From NCBI GenBank assembly GCA_001466705.2, contig LATX02000175.1, positions 1-64,000 on the forward strand: a stretch of DNA of 64,000 nt, in the 5' to 3' direction. Of this stretch, positions 45,004-58,129 are shown one piece after another (the stretch's first letter is position 1; each line of letters opens with the position of its first letter). The translations under genes and the position numbers were made by a program. The notes below the pieces were generated by a model. That model worked only from the letters and a program-made list of their open reading frames with translations. It was not told where the DNA came from and did no database searches. Source of the DNA: Moniliophthora roreri. Taxonomy: Eukaryota > Basidiomycota > Agaricomycetes > Agaricales > Marasmiaceae.

Positions 45004-46320
45004 TTTCCCTTTCTAGCATCTGCATGTCAGCAGAGACCTAGATGCTAAAGTTTCCAAGGTTGAAACACACTGTTACTGTTTCTATCTTCTTTAACAATGT
45101 ATTCTTAATCTTATTTATATGATGGAGCATAGCTTTTCCTTTCTCTTTTCTTCTAAGTCTCATTACCTTATCTTTCATCTATTTATTCAATTACTTACCT
45201 TATTCATACTACCACAGCCACTCTTCCATAGAACATTCCATCCTACTGGGGTTTCCTTCCAGATCATTCTTCTATTTCCATCAGTTATTCTTGCCAAGAC
45301 AGACTCATTACATTTATACCTGACCTTTGTAGCCTAGTTCCCCATCTTGACCTCTTGGTCATTTGGGCTAGGCATTGACTTCATGTCTGTTGAGTTCAAC
45401 ATCATGTTGACCTAGAGTCCATGCTGGATCACCCTATTTCTCCTCTTTCCTGACTTGAAGTGCAGAGGGTTCTACCTACTGTAGTGATAGTCATTGTGGC
45501 ATCACAATTTAGGACTTCTCATGCATTAGATATTCATTGTATGTCTCATTGTATTTATCTATAGGTAGTGACAGGCTTTTGAAAGTAGTTTTCCCTCTTC
45601 TGAGGTTACTTCACACTTAGTTGTGTTATTTCATATGGTCTTGCCACCTTTAAGCTCTTCATTAAGAGATCATCTGCTTGGACTTTGATCCATACATTGA
45701 CTTCAGAGGATAATTATTCTTTGATTGTTCCTGTTCTAAGTTGTCTTTCTGTTTTGATGTCTCCTCTAAGTACCTCTGTACTGTTTGACTGCAGCTTGCA
45801 CTTTGCAGATGTCATAGAAAAGTAAAGTAGAAGTTAAAATCCCATTGATAGCACTTTGAGAGCTTGGTTAATTAGCCAATGCATTCATATGGTTATAGTT
45901 AGGTTCCCTACAGGTTTCAGAAGTGATCTGCTTTGGATCTGATACATAGATAAGTCAGAAAGTACAGCTTAGACACCTCTGTAAAGCATATCATATAGCT
46001 CTTTGTACTTTCCAATGTACTATAGCTTCTCTAAGGCAACAACTAGCAGACTGGGCTCACTCTAGTCCTTATTGCCTATTATCTTGTGTCATATTAAAGT
46101 GTTCTGATTCAAAAGTAAAGTAAATTGAATAAAATTGGGTCTTTTCTAGGTTTGCCATATTATTGCCAGTTGTCCAGAACTTCAGGTTCATTAAGGATTC
46201 AACTATAAAGATTTCTCTCTCCATTTTGTTTGCCTTCAGATTGGAGATGACCAATACACTACCCATGAGATATAGCAACCTATTTTCATAACAAGTTCAG
46301 TGCACTACCACAAAATCATC
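45004..46320 (-). repeat. Family C internal region, minus strand, with nested solo LTR
   Basis: Reverse complement of 1-786 and of 8121-8551, with a family A solo LTR at 45118-45506 nested in it. It ends at the N at 46321. The minus frame 46278-46069 (LMGSVLVISNLKANKMEREI) recurs at 46948-46739. No domain can be named with confidence. Confidence 0.65.
45118..45506 (+). mobile_element. Solo LTR of family A, 5-bp target duplication ATTTA
   Basis: TATGATGGAGC..GGCATCACA, 389 bp, flanked by ATTTA at 45113-45117 and 45507-45511. The paralogous family C sequence near 8430-8445 shows the empty site (TTATTCAGGACTTC on the minus strand), which confirms the boundaries. It lacks one of the two CTAGCCCAAATGACCAAG motifs, like copy 2. 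Confidence 0.9.
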
Positions 46321-47692
46321 NGAATTCTTTATTAAGAGATCGCCTGCTTTGACTCTGATCTGTATATTGACTTCGGAGGAGGATCGTTCTATGATCGTTC
46401 CTGTTCTAAGTTGTCTTTCTGTTTTGATGTCTCTTCTAAGTACCTCTGTACTGTTTGACTGCAGCTTGCACTTTGCAGATGTCATAGAAAAGTAAAGTAG
46501 AAGTTAAAATCCCATTGATAGCACTTTGAGAGCTTGGTTAACTAGCCAATGCATTCATTGGGCCATAGTTAGATTCCCTACAGGTTTCAGGAGTGATCTG
46601 CTTTGGATCTGATACATAGATAAGTCAGAAAGTACAGCTTAGACACCTCTGTAAAGCATATCATATAGCTCTTTGTACTTTCCAATGTACTATAGCTTCT
46701 CTAAGGCAACAACTAGCAGACTGGGCTCACTCTAGTCCTTATTGCCTATTATCTTGTGTCATATTAAAGTGTTCTGATTCAAAAGTAAAGTAAATTGAAT
46801 AAAATTGGGTCTTTTCTAGGTTTGCCATATTATTGCCAGTTGTCCAGAACTTCAGGTTCATTAAGGATTCAACTATAAAGATTTCTCTCTCCATTTTGTT
46901 TGCCTTCAGATTGGAGATGACCAATACACTACCCATGAGATATAGCAACCTATTTTCATAACAAGTTCAGTGCACTACCACAAAATCATCCAGCACTGTG
47001 TCATACTGATGCATTGTGGCCAAGTACAGCATACAGTCAGTTGATCCTCACTGTCACTGTCATGAAACACTTGAATGTCATCTTTAGCAACTGCACTGAG
47101 GATTTTGCATCTCTCTACCCAGACCTGGACTTGCTCTACTATCAGATCTCATAAGCATGTCAAAATTAGAATAAAAACATGCTATGTCCTTGTTCTACTT
47201 ATAACACCTATTCACTGTCACACCCAGGCTGCAAGGATACTGTATAGTAGTAATGTATCCTCATGACAAAATCCTATTCACAAAGGACTTGTTGAGTCCC
47301 CAAGCTTTAATCACCACTTAGTTGGCTGGCAATTCTCTGCAGTCATTGCACTGTTTCTAAAGCTTAAAACAGGCAAATTTGAGAGCCTTTCATTCTAGTT
47401 ACATGTGGTTGTTGGTGTACCTAGTAATGGTGATGTGGGTATACATATATTATTGTGAGCAGGCCCTTGTGTGGGAAAAAGTATGTCTGTTCACAGCCAA
47501 GTCAAAAGGATTGAAAATTGACATGATTTTTTAGACAAACTCCTGGAAAATATTACTTAGAGTACTCATTGACAGCTTGTTATTGAAAATACATGGACTT
47601 TGTGTTGGTGCATTCTTAGAGACAGCTGACTTATTGTGAAAGTGTACTTGCTAACATATGCCTTAATGTACAGTTTGGCAGTGGCTGCAATT
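46260..47692. repeat. Left arm of a long imperfect inverted repeat
   Basis: Its reverse complement matches 51819 to about 52640 (for example CTGCCAAACTGTACATTAAG at the inner edge of both). The plus frame 47075-47266 and the minus frame 52485-52261 are the two arms' versions of one another (both end in NNVSS or SNVSS). The match is diverged, with indels. The arms enclose the DDE transposase and membrane-protein pseudogenes. Confidence 0.65.
46322..46990 (-). repeat. Second copy of family C internal region after the N gap
   Basis: Matches 45652-46320. The first 290 bp differ at scattered sites, and the last 370 bp or so are identical by eye. It may be the other haplotype or an overlapping contig rather than a true tandem copy. 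Confidence 0.7.
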
Positions 47693-47744
47693 CACCAAGT
47701 CAAAAGACAAGAAACTTAATGTCTTTTTTGTGCTCAACTCACTA

Positions 47745-49470
47745 GAATGGCTGCAATGATTAATTTCTATCTTGATGATAAGCTTGAATACACATCACAT
47801 CAAGCTTTGAAACTTGCAGTGAAGGGTCAAAATCAGAAATCAAACCATGCAAGAAACATTCAAAGCTGGATCCACTGGTTTCCTAGCTGTGGCAAGCTCC
47901 CAATGCATTACTATAGACAGTATTATGGCTTAATGCTGAATGGTGGAGGTTTTTCTTGTGGACTGCAAACATATTTTCTAGAAGTCACCAGCAAATGCTA
48001 TATTACTGCTCAGAATATTGTTGACTACATCCAGACAGAAGTGCAGAATAAGTTTGAGAGAAGAGCTAGCTATAGTAGTGGTGAGTTAAAAATTAGTCTG
48101 TTGACAGGTAATCATTAGTTGAGGAACTTGGATTGGTAATATGGGCATAAGAAAAGAGGGATGTATATTAACAGGCATGAGAGGGAAGATGTTGTAGTAT
48201 ATCAAAAGAAGTTCTGTGAATGCTAAAAGGAGTACAAGAAAAGAATGGTAAAGTTTAATAACAACGGGAATGTTTTATATACACCTTGTGGATTTGCCAT
48301 CCTATAGGGACCACAGTTCTAGCTTATTTTCATTACTCATGACAAATCAACTTTCTACTAGCAAGACCACTGCAAGGTCCTTTGGCAACATTCAAAATCA
48401 GTGCCAGTACTGGAGTGGAAGGGAGCAGGAGATTTGTTGATGGTTTCAGATTTCTTTACATCAGAATGGAGAAGGTTGATTGATGATGACAGAGAGTATG
48501 TACCCTTTCTGCTTTCCTCAACAATGTCTGATTTATTTTTACCAGAGAGGCTTGAGTTCTTTTTAAAGCTGGCTCCAAATACAATTAGTATTTCACAAAT
48601 GAACACAATCTGAAGCAAACAACAGGTCATCAACATTTTTGGGTCCAAGGCCAATAAAATGTGCACTGGCCTTTTCATGTTTGACAACACTCCAAGTCAT
48701 CAGAAACAAGCTCCTAATGCTCTTTCTGCCCAAAAATGGTTAAAGGCATGAGAGCCTTTACATAGGTCAGTAAGTGTACTAAGTGTTCAATCAATAGGTT
48801 AGTATTCATCCAAGTGTACACACATCACCCAAATGGTCTAAAAATGTGCCCTGATCAGTTTTAGGTGGCTACTCACACAACTTTTACTTCTCTGACAATG
48901 ATCCAACAATGCCTGGCTGGTTCAAGGGCAGGGAGTTTATCTTGCATAAATAAAGCCTCTATCTTGAGAATGGATTAAATGCTGCATGTCAAAAAGGATG
49001 CTTTGACACTGATAACAAGAGCTGTTGCTGCTACAAGGTTCTTTTTTTGTCAGCCTAACTTTGTCTCTCAAAAGTCTGCTCTTGAAGAACTTGTTGAATC
49101 CCAAGGGCACATCTGGGATTTCTTTTCTGGATATTATAGTGAACTTAATTTTATTGAACATTACTAGAGCTTGTTAAAGAATGAGTATCATGGTTCAGCA
49201 GCAACATTCAATATGAAGGAGATGAAGGCAAATATAGTTGATGCATTGCACAGTGTTCCTTTGCTTAAAATTAGAAGGTGTGTAGTCTTTAGACTTATTC
49301 TAATTTATGCTTTCTGACTTGTAACTTGCTTAGGTTTTCCAACCACTTAGTATGGTTTATTTGCACATATTCAGAGAGACTTTCCAGAAGCCAGGCTGCA
49401 TGGGCTAATTGAAGATATCATAGGCACTATGATCTCCCTCTGGAGATGATTGCAAAGGCTAGAGAGCACT
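47745..49470 (+). pseudogene. DDE-superfamily transposase, degenerate
   Basis: Resembles the large DDE endonucleases common in basidiomycete genomes. From the start MAAMINFYLDDKLEYTSHQA it reads ITAQNIVDYIQTEVQNKFE, GMYINRHEREDVVVYQKKF, THDKSTFY, GAGDLLMVSDFF (first Asp, codon 48449), LFMFDNTPSHQKQAPNAL (second Asp, codon 48683), FVSQKSALEELVESQGHIWD, and SELNFIEHY (acidic third site, 49141-49164). An intron (GTGTGTAG..TTGCTTAG, about 49278-49334) then leads to SQAAWAN. Several in-frame stops (for example after HEREDVV..FCEC and before YHRHY) make it non-functional. Which DDE family it belongs to is not decided here. Confidence 0.78.
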
Positions 49471-49721
49471 AGTATATATTAGAAGGGTCTAGATATATCA
49501 AGTTGACTTTGTACACCCAGCACTGCCCTGCCAGCTCAGCATAAGAATTTTTTTGCTTTGCTTGACAGAGATTTGACCTGTGACAGTGATGTGACATAAC
49601 AGCTTAGTAAGGGGTGCAGGTTCCTCTTGTGATCTACTTTAGTTGTGGATTAGTCAAAATCAGAAGTACATAGTAGAGTAGGTATCAAGGTGATATAAGA
49701 TAGTCTATGCAGTGTTTTCCT

Positions 49722-50905
49722 CCTCTGTATTTTCTGTTCTCTCTGCTGACAGGCTGGCCTCAATGTCAACCATCTGTACATGTGGTCTAGTATCCAAATT
49801 CCCAGATCCTGGATCTGCACTATTGGCAAAATGAAGAGATGACACAATCTGGTTCATGCTTGTTTGTTCAATAGTTTTGCCTCCAGCTTTCTGTATAATA
49901 ATCAATGTTGGTGCAATTCCCTATAAGTGGCATTTTGAGTTAGTTGGTAACAAAAAGACAAAATGTTGAACACACAGCAACCTGATACATAACAACTGAA
50001 AATGAAAAAAGTGCTGAACCAGAAGTTTTTGGATCAACTAAAAAATTGTAAACATTATTGGCAATAGTGAAGATAGGGTAGAGAATTCCACTCTCCAGGC
50101 TAGCAAATCCAGTGAGAATGAGTCCTCTAAATCAAAGGAGAGTTGAAAAACATACATAATGGCTACAATTTTGTTATACAGAATCCACTATCTATAGTAT
50201 TGCCTTAGAGTATAGTCATACTTTTGCTAGATCAGCAGTGTTGCTAATACTAATGACTAGGAATGCAGAGGAAACAATTTGACAGACTAGTGCCAGTGTC
50301 AGAATGAGCTGGATAATGCAATCAAATTGAGGGAAGACTTACTAGCTAGTGAAAGCATAATAAAAATTATTGGAAATACAATCCATCTGGATAAGCTCCA
50401 TATCACATAGCAGCAGTGAAGCTGAGTAGATTTAAGTATGAGCTTGAGAATTCATGAGTGAGAGTTACTATGAGGGGCATACCAGCATTAAATCTGCTGT
50501 AGTTCTATCTCAAATGAATCAGCCAGTGGGTCCAAACCATATGAAAAAGGACCTACACTAAGCATAGTGGCAGAATCATCTTAAAGCCACTAAATAATTC
50601 AAGAAGACTCTTAGTCATGACAAATCTGTGTAAAGTAACCCCACATACCCTATGATTGTCTTCGCTTTGTCATGCTGCACATAAGCCAAAAATGATATCC
50701 AATCCTGATTTTTACTAAACATAAACAACTGGGTAGCTTGATAGGCCAAACCAAAGGTTGACACAATGTTAAAAGCACTTGTGAGGGTAAAAGGCACTGT
50801 GGTGAAGAATATATAGAGTCTCTGGTTTAGTTGGTCTTGTTTATAGATGAGGATGCAGAGAGAAATGATGAATAGGACAGTGTAAATGCCTGGCACAGGT
50901 TGCAT
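49722..50905 (-). pseudogene. Multi-pass membrane protein, degenerate (copy 1)
   Basis: Starts MQPVPGIYTVLFIISLCILI at 50905, with several hydrophobic segments (FTLTSAFNIVSTFGLAYQAT and others), consistent with the seven-helix proteins of unknown function common in mushrooms. After stops in the middle part, an intron of about 56 bp (GTGTGTTC..CACTTATAG) precedes the cytosolic tail GIAPTLIIIQKAGGKTIEQT, then VSSLHFANSADPGSGNLDTR. A paralog is at 58130-58536. Function not recognised. Confidence 0.5.
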
Positions 50906-51818
50906 GTCAGATGCTCATAGTGACTGCTGAAAGGTTTGAGCTTACCATAGACATAAAGCATAACCTAGGGAAATAGAAGAGTCCTGAGAGGGAGAAACTG
51001 ACAAGAAGAGAAAACATATAGCAATACTCAACATTGGCTGCTCTATGATAGTTGTGACTGTATTAAGAGGTGCAACCTTTTTTTCTGCTATAAAGGAGTT
51101 GGACATGGTACCAAGTTGCAGTGCAGGAGATGCAATGAACCAAGCCTCACTTTTATACTTTTCAATTTACTTGTGCTAAACATATGGGGAAAAGGGGTGG
51201 TTATTTTTGAACTATCAAGACAATGTGAGATGGGCATTGCATGAAAGATGGGGTAGATCTGGAAGTTGCTGACATGGTGGTTAGTTTGTCCATAATGAGC
51301 AAAAATCCCAATCTGAGAGCTACAATATCCAAGTTTGTTCATAGGCAATGGTTGTCAGTAGAATGTTCATCTATGTGCTAAGGAACAGCAGCATATTGTG
51401 GATATGGGCAGAGGGCTTACATACCAGTTCAACCAAAATATTCAAGTTGCAGCTACCTTCTCCTTAAAGCAAGAGAAAAAGATCTGTGCCACTGCCACTG
51501 GTAAGGCTAGGCTTGATCAGCTGTTTTCCAGAAGGCAGAAACTGAGAAAGAGGATGATGGTGGGAGATCAGAAGACCAGTGGACACCAAAGACAATCCTG
51601 ACTTGCATCAGAAATCCTCTTTTCGATCTTGTAGAGTTCTACATACCTATTGGTACCATTTCTATTGACATTTTTTCTACTTTGGATAAATTCTTGGTAG
51701 TGAGTTGTTGCCATTTACTCCTCAAGACATTAGTTCTGCTGCCAACTCAGACTCTGCTGCTTGCACAGTTGGTAGATAAGATTCATTATTAACACAGGTC
51801 TATAAACTATTGGTTCAC
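50906..51818. other. No gene recognised between membrane pseudogene and right inverted arm
   Basis: Scattered short frames without motifs. It probably includes 5' sequence of the membrane-protein gene. Confidence 0.4.
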
Positions 51819-52640
51819 AAATTGCAGCCACTGCCAAACTGTACATTAAGGCATATGCAGCAAGTATGCTTCTGCAATAAATCAACTGTCTTTAAGGATG
51901 CATTGACATGAAATCCATATATTATCGATGACAAGCTGTCAATGAATACTCTAAGAGATCTTTTTCCAAGGGCCTGTCTAAAAAATCATGTCAGTTTTTC
52001 AATCCTTTCAACTCAACTGTGAAGAGACGTACTTTTGCCCACAATGATTAAAAATTGTCAGAGAAGGAGGCATGTAAGATATGTATACCCATATTACTAT
52101 TACTAGGTATGTCAATAACCACATGTAATCAGAATAAAAGGCTCTTGAGTTCACCCATTTTAAGCTTCAAGGAAAGTGCAATGACTGCAGAGGATCACCA
52201 GGCAATTTTGTGGTGATTGAAGCTTGAGGACTCAACAAGTTCTTTATGAATAGGATTCCATCATGAGGATACATTATTCATATGCAGTATCCTTGCAGCC
52301 CAGGTGCAACAGTGAATAGATGTCATAAGTAGAACAAGAATGTGGCAAGTTTCATCCAAATTTGGACACACTTCTGAGATCCAATGGTAGAGCAAGTCCA
52401 GATCTGGGTAGAGAGATGCAAGATCCTTAGTGCAATTGCTAAGGATGACATTCAAGTGTTTCATGATAGTGACAGCAAAGATCAACTGTCTGCATGTTCT
52501 CTGAACAAGCTAATAAATTACAGCTGTACCTGGCTACAACATATTGGTATAACACAGTGTTGGATGATTTCTTAGTAGTGCACTGAACTCATTATGGAAA
52601 TGGGTCGCTATATCTCAGGCATAGCATCTTTGTTGTGTCC
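51819..52640. repeat. Right arm of the long imperfect inverted repeat
   Basis: Counterpart of 46260-47692 in opposite orientation. The match weakens after about 52600, where it still shares GAGAGAAATC-like words with the family C internal region, hinting that the arms are older family C-related copies. Confidence 0.6.
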
Positions 52641-53624
52641 AATTGCAAGGCTACTAGAATAGAGAAATCATGATGGTCAAACCCTTAATGAACTTGAGAC
52701 TCAATGACTAGCAATGAAGAATGTAAAGGGGCATGCTGAGGTGGATGCGACAGCTATTCAGATCATTTTGAGTAATCTCTCTTATGATAAGGTGTCATGA
52801 GGCACTCATCAAGGCTATCAGTAACAATGAGATTTGGAAGTGGGATCCACTTCACTGGATTAACAACATGGCTCCAAATCAGTCTGTGAAACTAGAATTC
52901 AAGTGAATGGCCAACAGTTTTGGGGTCTGACAGTCCTAATGAATCACTTCGCTGATGAATGGCACAAGGACAGCTCACAGTGCCTCTGATGCAAGAAACT
53001 GGTAGATGACTGTACAGATGAAGAGATCCAATTTTCCATGGGAAAAGAGCCAATCTATGACCTGCATGCTCTTTTGACAGATTCTGTGTAATTGCCAACT
53101 TTCCAATACTAGCAGGTGTGTACAATCAATATGCTCATATGGTCTTTGATTGGTGCAGAATCCATTGATTTAGCTGTCTGAAGACATCGATGTGAGTTCC
53201 TGGATGGCATTTGGGCAGAAGAAACTGTTGCTCTGCATTGTAGAAGGTTTCGATAGCAGCATACTCTAATACAGATGCCAAACGGATGAAAGAGTTCTAT
53301 CTATATCTGCTACATCCATTATGAGTGACCTGGGCAAGCAAAAAATGTATCATACTCACTCAAAACAGTTTGTGGAAGCCTTTAGCTATTGCCTACTGAG
53401 GTGAATTCACTGCCACACTGGTGAAGAAATTGTATAAGAAGAAGAAAGACATTTGGATTCAGCTGTTCATGGTTGGAAAATTTTTGAGGCTATGACTGGA
53501 TTTTGGGATACCTGATGAGTGCAGAGGTCAGGCAAGATGTGCTAGAATAAATTCAAAAGAGGTCATACTTGGAGTTGTAGCCCAATTCATGGCCATCACA
53601 AAATAGACTCGACTGAACATGTAG
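52641..53624. other. No gene recognised
   Basis: A plus frame around 52700-53090 reads AMKNVKGHAEVDATAIQIIL then QQFWGLTVLMNHFADEWHKD with stops between, suggesting decayed coding sequence of unknown type. Nothing else can be supported. Confidence 0.35.
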
Positions 53625-55198
53625 TTGCAGTTCCTCTTCTTCCACCATGTCCAATCTACCTTTCTCTCTGCATTTCAACAAATGCTTCAGAAAACAACCA
53701 AAATCTCATTTCATGGTCTATATCCCGAAAGGGATCTCTGTACACAAGGTTTCTGTGCATCAACACACAGCCTACTCCCATTGGATCCACCTCTTCCTTC
53801 AACATGGCATCAACCTTCCTCTTATTAAATAAAGGACTATTAGTATCATTTTTCAAACTGGCAGAGGAGGAACAGAGTGTCAGATGTGTGGAAAGGCCAC
53901 TAGGGTGTATCTTGAAGACACAATGCTTCTTTCTCTGGACTATGTGCACCTTCTTGCTTCAATTCCTTTTCTTCTACTCCTTTTAACATCTTCTGGGCAG
54001 ACTGCTCAGACTCTTGTGTGAAAGACAACCAGCTCAGCTTGATTTTTATACCTTGACTATTTTTGAACATCCTGGAATATCATGGAAAATTACCCCAACA
54101 CTTTAAACCCCTTGGTGTTGTAGGAAGACAGGCATACATCTCCACACTAGGGCTTTTGTAAGTACCAATATGTGCGAGTTGGGCAAATATTCTTGCCCTT
54201 GAGTGTATGCTCAATCTCCCAGAGCTCTCTTTATCCACTTATGACCTTCATTCTCTCAGGCCTGCTGCCAGTGCTAGTGCTATTCTGACCATGCACCAAA
54301 CACTAGCTTCTCTCTCTATATGTGAGAATACCGAACAGATATCCATTATTGCAGCAAATTGGAGTAGAACTCTAAATGTTTGGTGAGCTCTGCTTACCTT
54401 ATGGTCGTTCTGTTATCCCAATGCCTCTACAGGGACCCATCAAGTTGGTGGCATCTTCACAAGCATTGTCTTCACTGAAGCTAAAACTCATCTCAGCTGT
54501 ACATCTCACAGTTGCTACTGGTTCTTCAAAGGCATGTTTTCTGTTTTACATATTGAGTAAAAACATACTATGTAAGCATAGTGTCCATCTTCACCGACCA
54601 GAGTACTCATTTACCATAACCAGAGACTTCAAATTGAAATCATATTCAAAATCATGGTTTTAATGCTCCTTCTACCATTGGACCTCCTCTGCAACTTTTT
54701 CAAACCATGTACATTCCTTTCCCCACCCATTTGTTCTCTCTTGCGCTGGACTAGACTCATACAGAAGTGTCCAAATTGGCTAAAAAGATGTATATTTGGC
54801 ATATAACTGCATCTTACCTTATGAAGCAATCCTGACATCCACAAATTGTGCTTCCAGCCACCTGCACACATCCATGTACACAGTACCCAAAGTATTCTGA
54901 AGTGCAAACTGTTGCCTAGAGTCTGCCCATCCACAGGATTGACAATCAACCCCACCCCATCCCCCATAACCAGATGTACTGTATTGGTGAAGATACACCA
55001 CCTTTCATGAGCAATATTCAAGCTGAAGGTAGTGTATCTCATTTGGACAGTGTATCTCATTTGGACATAATGTATTTGCCATTGAAGCCAAGCTGAGCTT
55101 GCTGAGTCAGCCAGTTGTGTTTGTAGATGCATGTTTGATGTCATTGTTGTAGTTCTCACAATGTTCTCTCCTTCTACCATGAGCTCTGATTGCCTCAT
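53625..55198. other. Unrecognised decayed coding-like region
   Basis: Plus-strand pieces such as MVYIPKGISVHKVSVHQHTA (53.7 kb) and LSLSTYDLHSLRPAASASAI (54.2 kb), and a minus frame of 189 codons (55198-54629), are compatible with an old multi-exon gene, but no domain is recognisable and the strands conflict. A 16-bp tandem duplication (TGTATCTCATTTGGAC) lies at about 55033-55064. Confidence 0.3.
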
Positions 55199-56706
55199 GC
55201 TGAGTTCTGTAGTAATTCCATTAAATCTTGAGGTTTCTCAACTTGATTCCTTCTTGGTAGACACTATCAGCAATATCTGTTAAGTGTGCAGCTAAGGTCA
55301 GGAACAGCAGAGGTGACAGATAGCTATAACTACATCAGGTATGTTCATTCTTGCACTAATGATCTGCAATAATCTTTAACCATTTCTGAAGACAGATTGT
55401 CTCTATATCATATTCCATGTGCATACATTTTCCTCCTGGAACATTTGTTTACTATACATACTCTCCTGGATTTCTTACTTTGTGACCTCTCTTTATTCAC
55501 TGGTTGTCATATCAAATTATTTTTCATACTTACCAAATATCAAACTGGTGAACCGAGAGATAACAAATAACTTGGCAGAATAGACTTCTGATTGAACTAT
55601 GAGTTGGTAGGTTCAACACAGTCATATATACACCACCAAAGTGTTATAATAGAGGTCTGAGGTGTGGGGAAACTATCAGATTGGGTTTGATCCTGAAGTC
55701 AAACTGAGATCAGGCGAACATTGGACCAACATCACCCAACTATTTCAATCCTAGTTCTTTTCCAATAACAGGACAACATTTGTGTGAAATTAGCTGCTTA
55801 GTGCATGTGCTGCAGCATAAAGGCTGCCTTTTCACCTGCAGAGTCTGCTACAGTATTACTTGAATTGGATTTCAGATAAACACAGATCCTGTAACCAGTT
55901 ATAATTTCATCTTGGAGGTGATGTCAGTTGTTTCAATAGAAATCTAGGTATACAGGTGTAAAAAACATGCTGCTTCATCTTCATTCTCTATCCTCTGCCT
56001 CTTTCTCACAGTTGGCTTAGGCTCTGGCCATACTTTTCTCTCTGTAGCCCATGCTGATGGCCCAGCTGACTCCTGAGTGTCAACAGTGCTCACCTTCCAG
56101 AGAGTTACTTGAGCCATTAGCAGGTGCCTTCTTGCCCTTCTCTAATGCTTTGGCATGCCATTTCTTAGTGTTCTCAACCTTCCTCATTGTGTGAGCACTT
56201 TGTTTGCTGGCCAGAGTATTATGTTTTGCCCTTTTCTCATCAGGAGGGACTAAGGGAACAGGAGTCCAGAGTTGCCAGAGAAGATTCTACCTGACCAGAT
56301 GTGCATTATGGAAAGCCACTGTGTTCAAGGCAAAACAAGGATAGTCTGTCTTGTTATGCTCAATCAAGCAATCAACCAGATTGGATTCCTTTATTCTTGA
56401 AGTTGCCTCCTTGTTCCTGTGAGGCCACATTTAGCAGAAATACAGTCATACTAAACATTGAAATTGAATTGGAGACTCTATTATAAATACTCCCTCAATG
56501 CTTGCTTGGCACACAAAGGTCAATCTATGTACTGATGAAGGGATAATAATATAGTTATATATTATACAAGTCCAATATGAGGATTCACCTTCTTCTGCCA
56601 ATTTTTCCTTATATAGAAGGTATAAGTGAGTGAGAAAGTAGTCTGATAGATGTTGATGGATACTTTTGTTTGGTTTGTTCTGCTACTTACTCTCATTATC
56701 TGTTAG
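55199..56706. other. No gene recognised
   Basis: AT-rich. A short Lys/Ala-rich minus-strand segment near 56.1-56.25 kb (KWHAKALEKGKKAPA) might be a coding remnant. No repeat shared with the rest of the window was seen. Confidence 0.35.
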
Positions 56707-57201
56707 TGTTACATTATTTGTCTCTACTAGACAACAATGACAAACTAAACTAAAAAGATGACATCTCAATAGTAAAGTCTGTTCTAGGTTCAAGTTTGAG
56801 TTTGCTCAGAAGTGACTCTGAGGTTGTGAAGATCTAATCTGTCTGAGTAAAGACAAATAGATTTAACCAGGTCAAGCTGGAGAGCTATAACACTGGTCTT
56901 CTAGTTTAAATACATCTCAGGTAACTGTCTCTAACTAGTAGGTTGAAAGAGAAGTGTTATACTGCAAAGCAATTGGAATATGTGTCAATACAAGTACAGA
57001 GGTAGAAGGAAAAGGGAACTGGGGATGTGTAATTGTCCAATAGCAATAGGAAACATATAATCAAGAAAGTACAACAGAGTAGACAGAAAAGAGAACTGAG
57101 AAGGTGAACATGTCTGATAGAATGGGAAGAATATGTAATAATTACAAGTGTCAGCAAAGAAAAGAATGGGGTAAGTCTGCAGATGTATGAGAATTGTAAC
57201 A
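56707..57201 (-). mobile_element. Solo LTR related to family B, target duplication GTTAG
   Basis: TGTTACATTATT..GAATTGTAACA, 495 bp, with GTTAG at 56702-56706 and 57202-57206. It shares CAGGTCAAGCTGGAGAGCTA and surrounding words with the LTR at 42420-42812 in the same orientation, but is much more diverged, so it is an older relative of family B. Confidence 0.85.
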
Positions 57202-58129
57202 GTTAGCCCAGAAAGTTACAACACTAGAAAATAGACTTGTACTTGCCATCAGACTCTGATGGCCCACTGTGGCAAGTGAGGTTCAGATTAGTGATAATAG
57301 AGTGTAGATATATTTCTTGGACTATATATGAGGACAGCTGGATATTCATATATACCACACCAACACCCTCTCTGTGCAGCAAGAAAGGAACCATATTATG
57401 CATCCACAGAGCAGATGACAGTAGACAGAGAAGGAAGGAACCATGCAGAGTGGCATGAAAGTATAATATTTGCAAGTGGAATCAGAAAGGGAGCTGTTTT
57501 GCAAGAGAAAAGTTGAAAACAATTGGTGTCAGAAGACCACACCATTATTATAGAAAAGGAAGGAAAGGTCTATAGCTATAAAGCCTGACTACAATCAGAC
57601 ACTGTGACAGAGATATTACCAAACACAGCTCAGTTTTATATAATATTTAGCACCCAACTGAGTTTTATTTTTATATGTGACAAGCATTTTAGATTATTTA
57701 TATTGTAAGGTATAAAAGAAGACATGTTTTGTAGGTGGAAGGCAGGAGAGGTACTGTCCACCAATTACCAGAGTGTGTAAGATTGCTGTTCAGGTAGAAG
57801 AGCTACTGGCAATCAGTATTTTTCAAGCTATGTATCTGTAGAACATGAATCTGTTAATGGCAAGTTGACTATTGATTTCTGCACTAGTGAAATTTAAGGC
57901 TTATGATTTGAGTATGAAGGATGCTGAAGTGGCACAGGTGATTCATAAAAGATAGAGTAGTCCACATATAAAAAATCCATAATGTTTCTAGGTGTATTTG
58001 CTCTTTCTGCATTGAAAACATGTATAAACAAGTGCTGCATAAGTCTGGTTGTGAATTAATCAAATTTAGGAGTAGAATTTATTTACACCATCAATATATA
58101 GTAGAGTAGATACTAAGGTGATCCAAGAT
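57202..58129. other. No gene; short family C promoter-like fragment
   Basis: 57305-57370 (ACTATATATGAGGACAGCTG and onward) resembles the TATA region of the family C LTR near 1030-1075. The rest shows no recognised feature. Confidence 0.4.

Noticed and set aside
54629..55198. A 189-codon minus-strand gene
   Set aside because: No recognisable domain, an internal short tandem repeat, and a competing coding-like plus strand; listed only as unrecognised decayed sequence.
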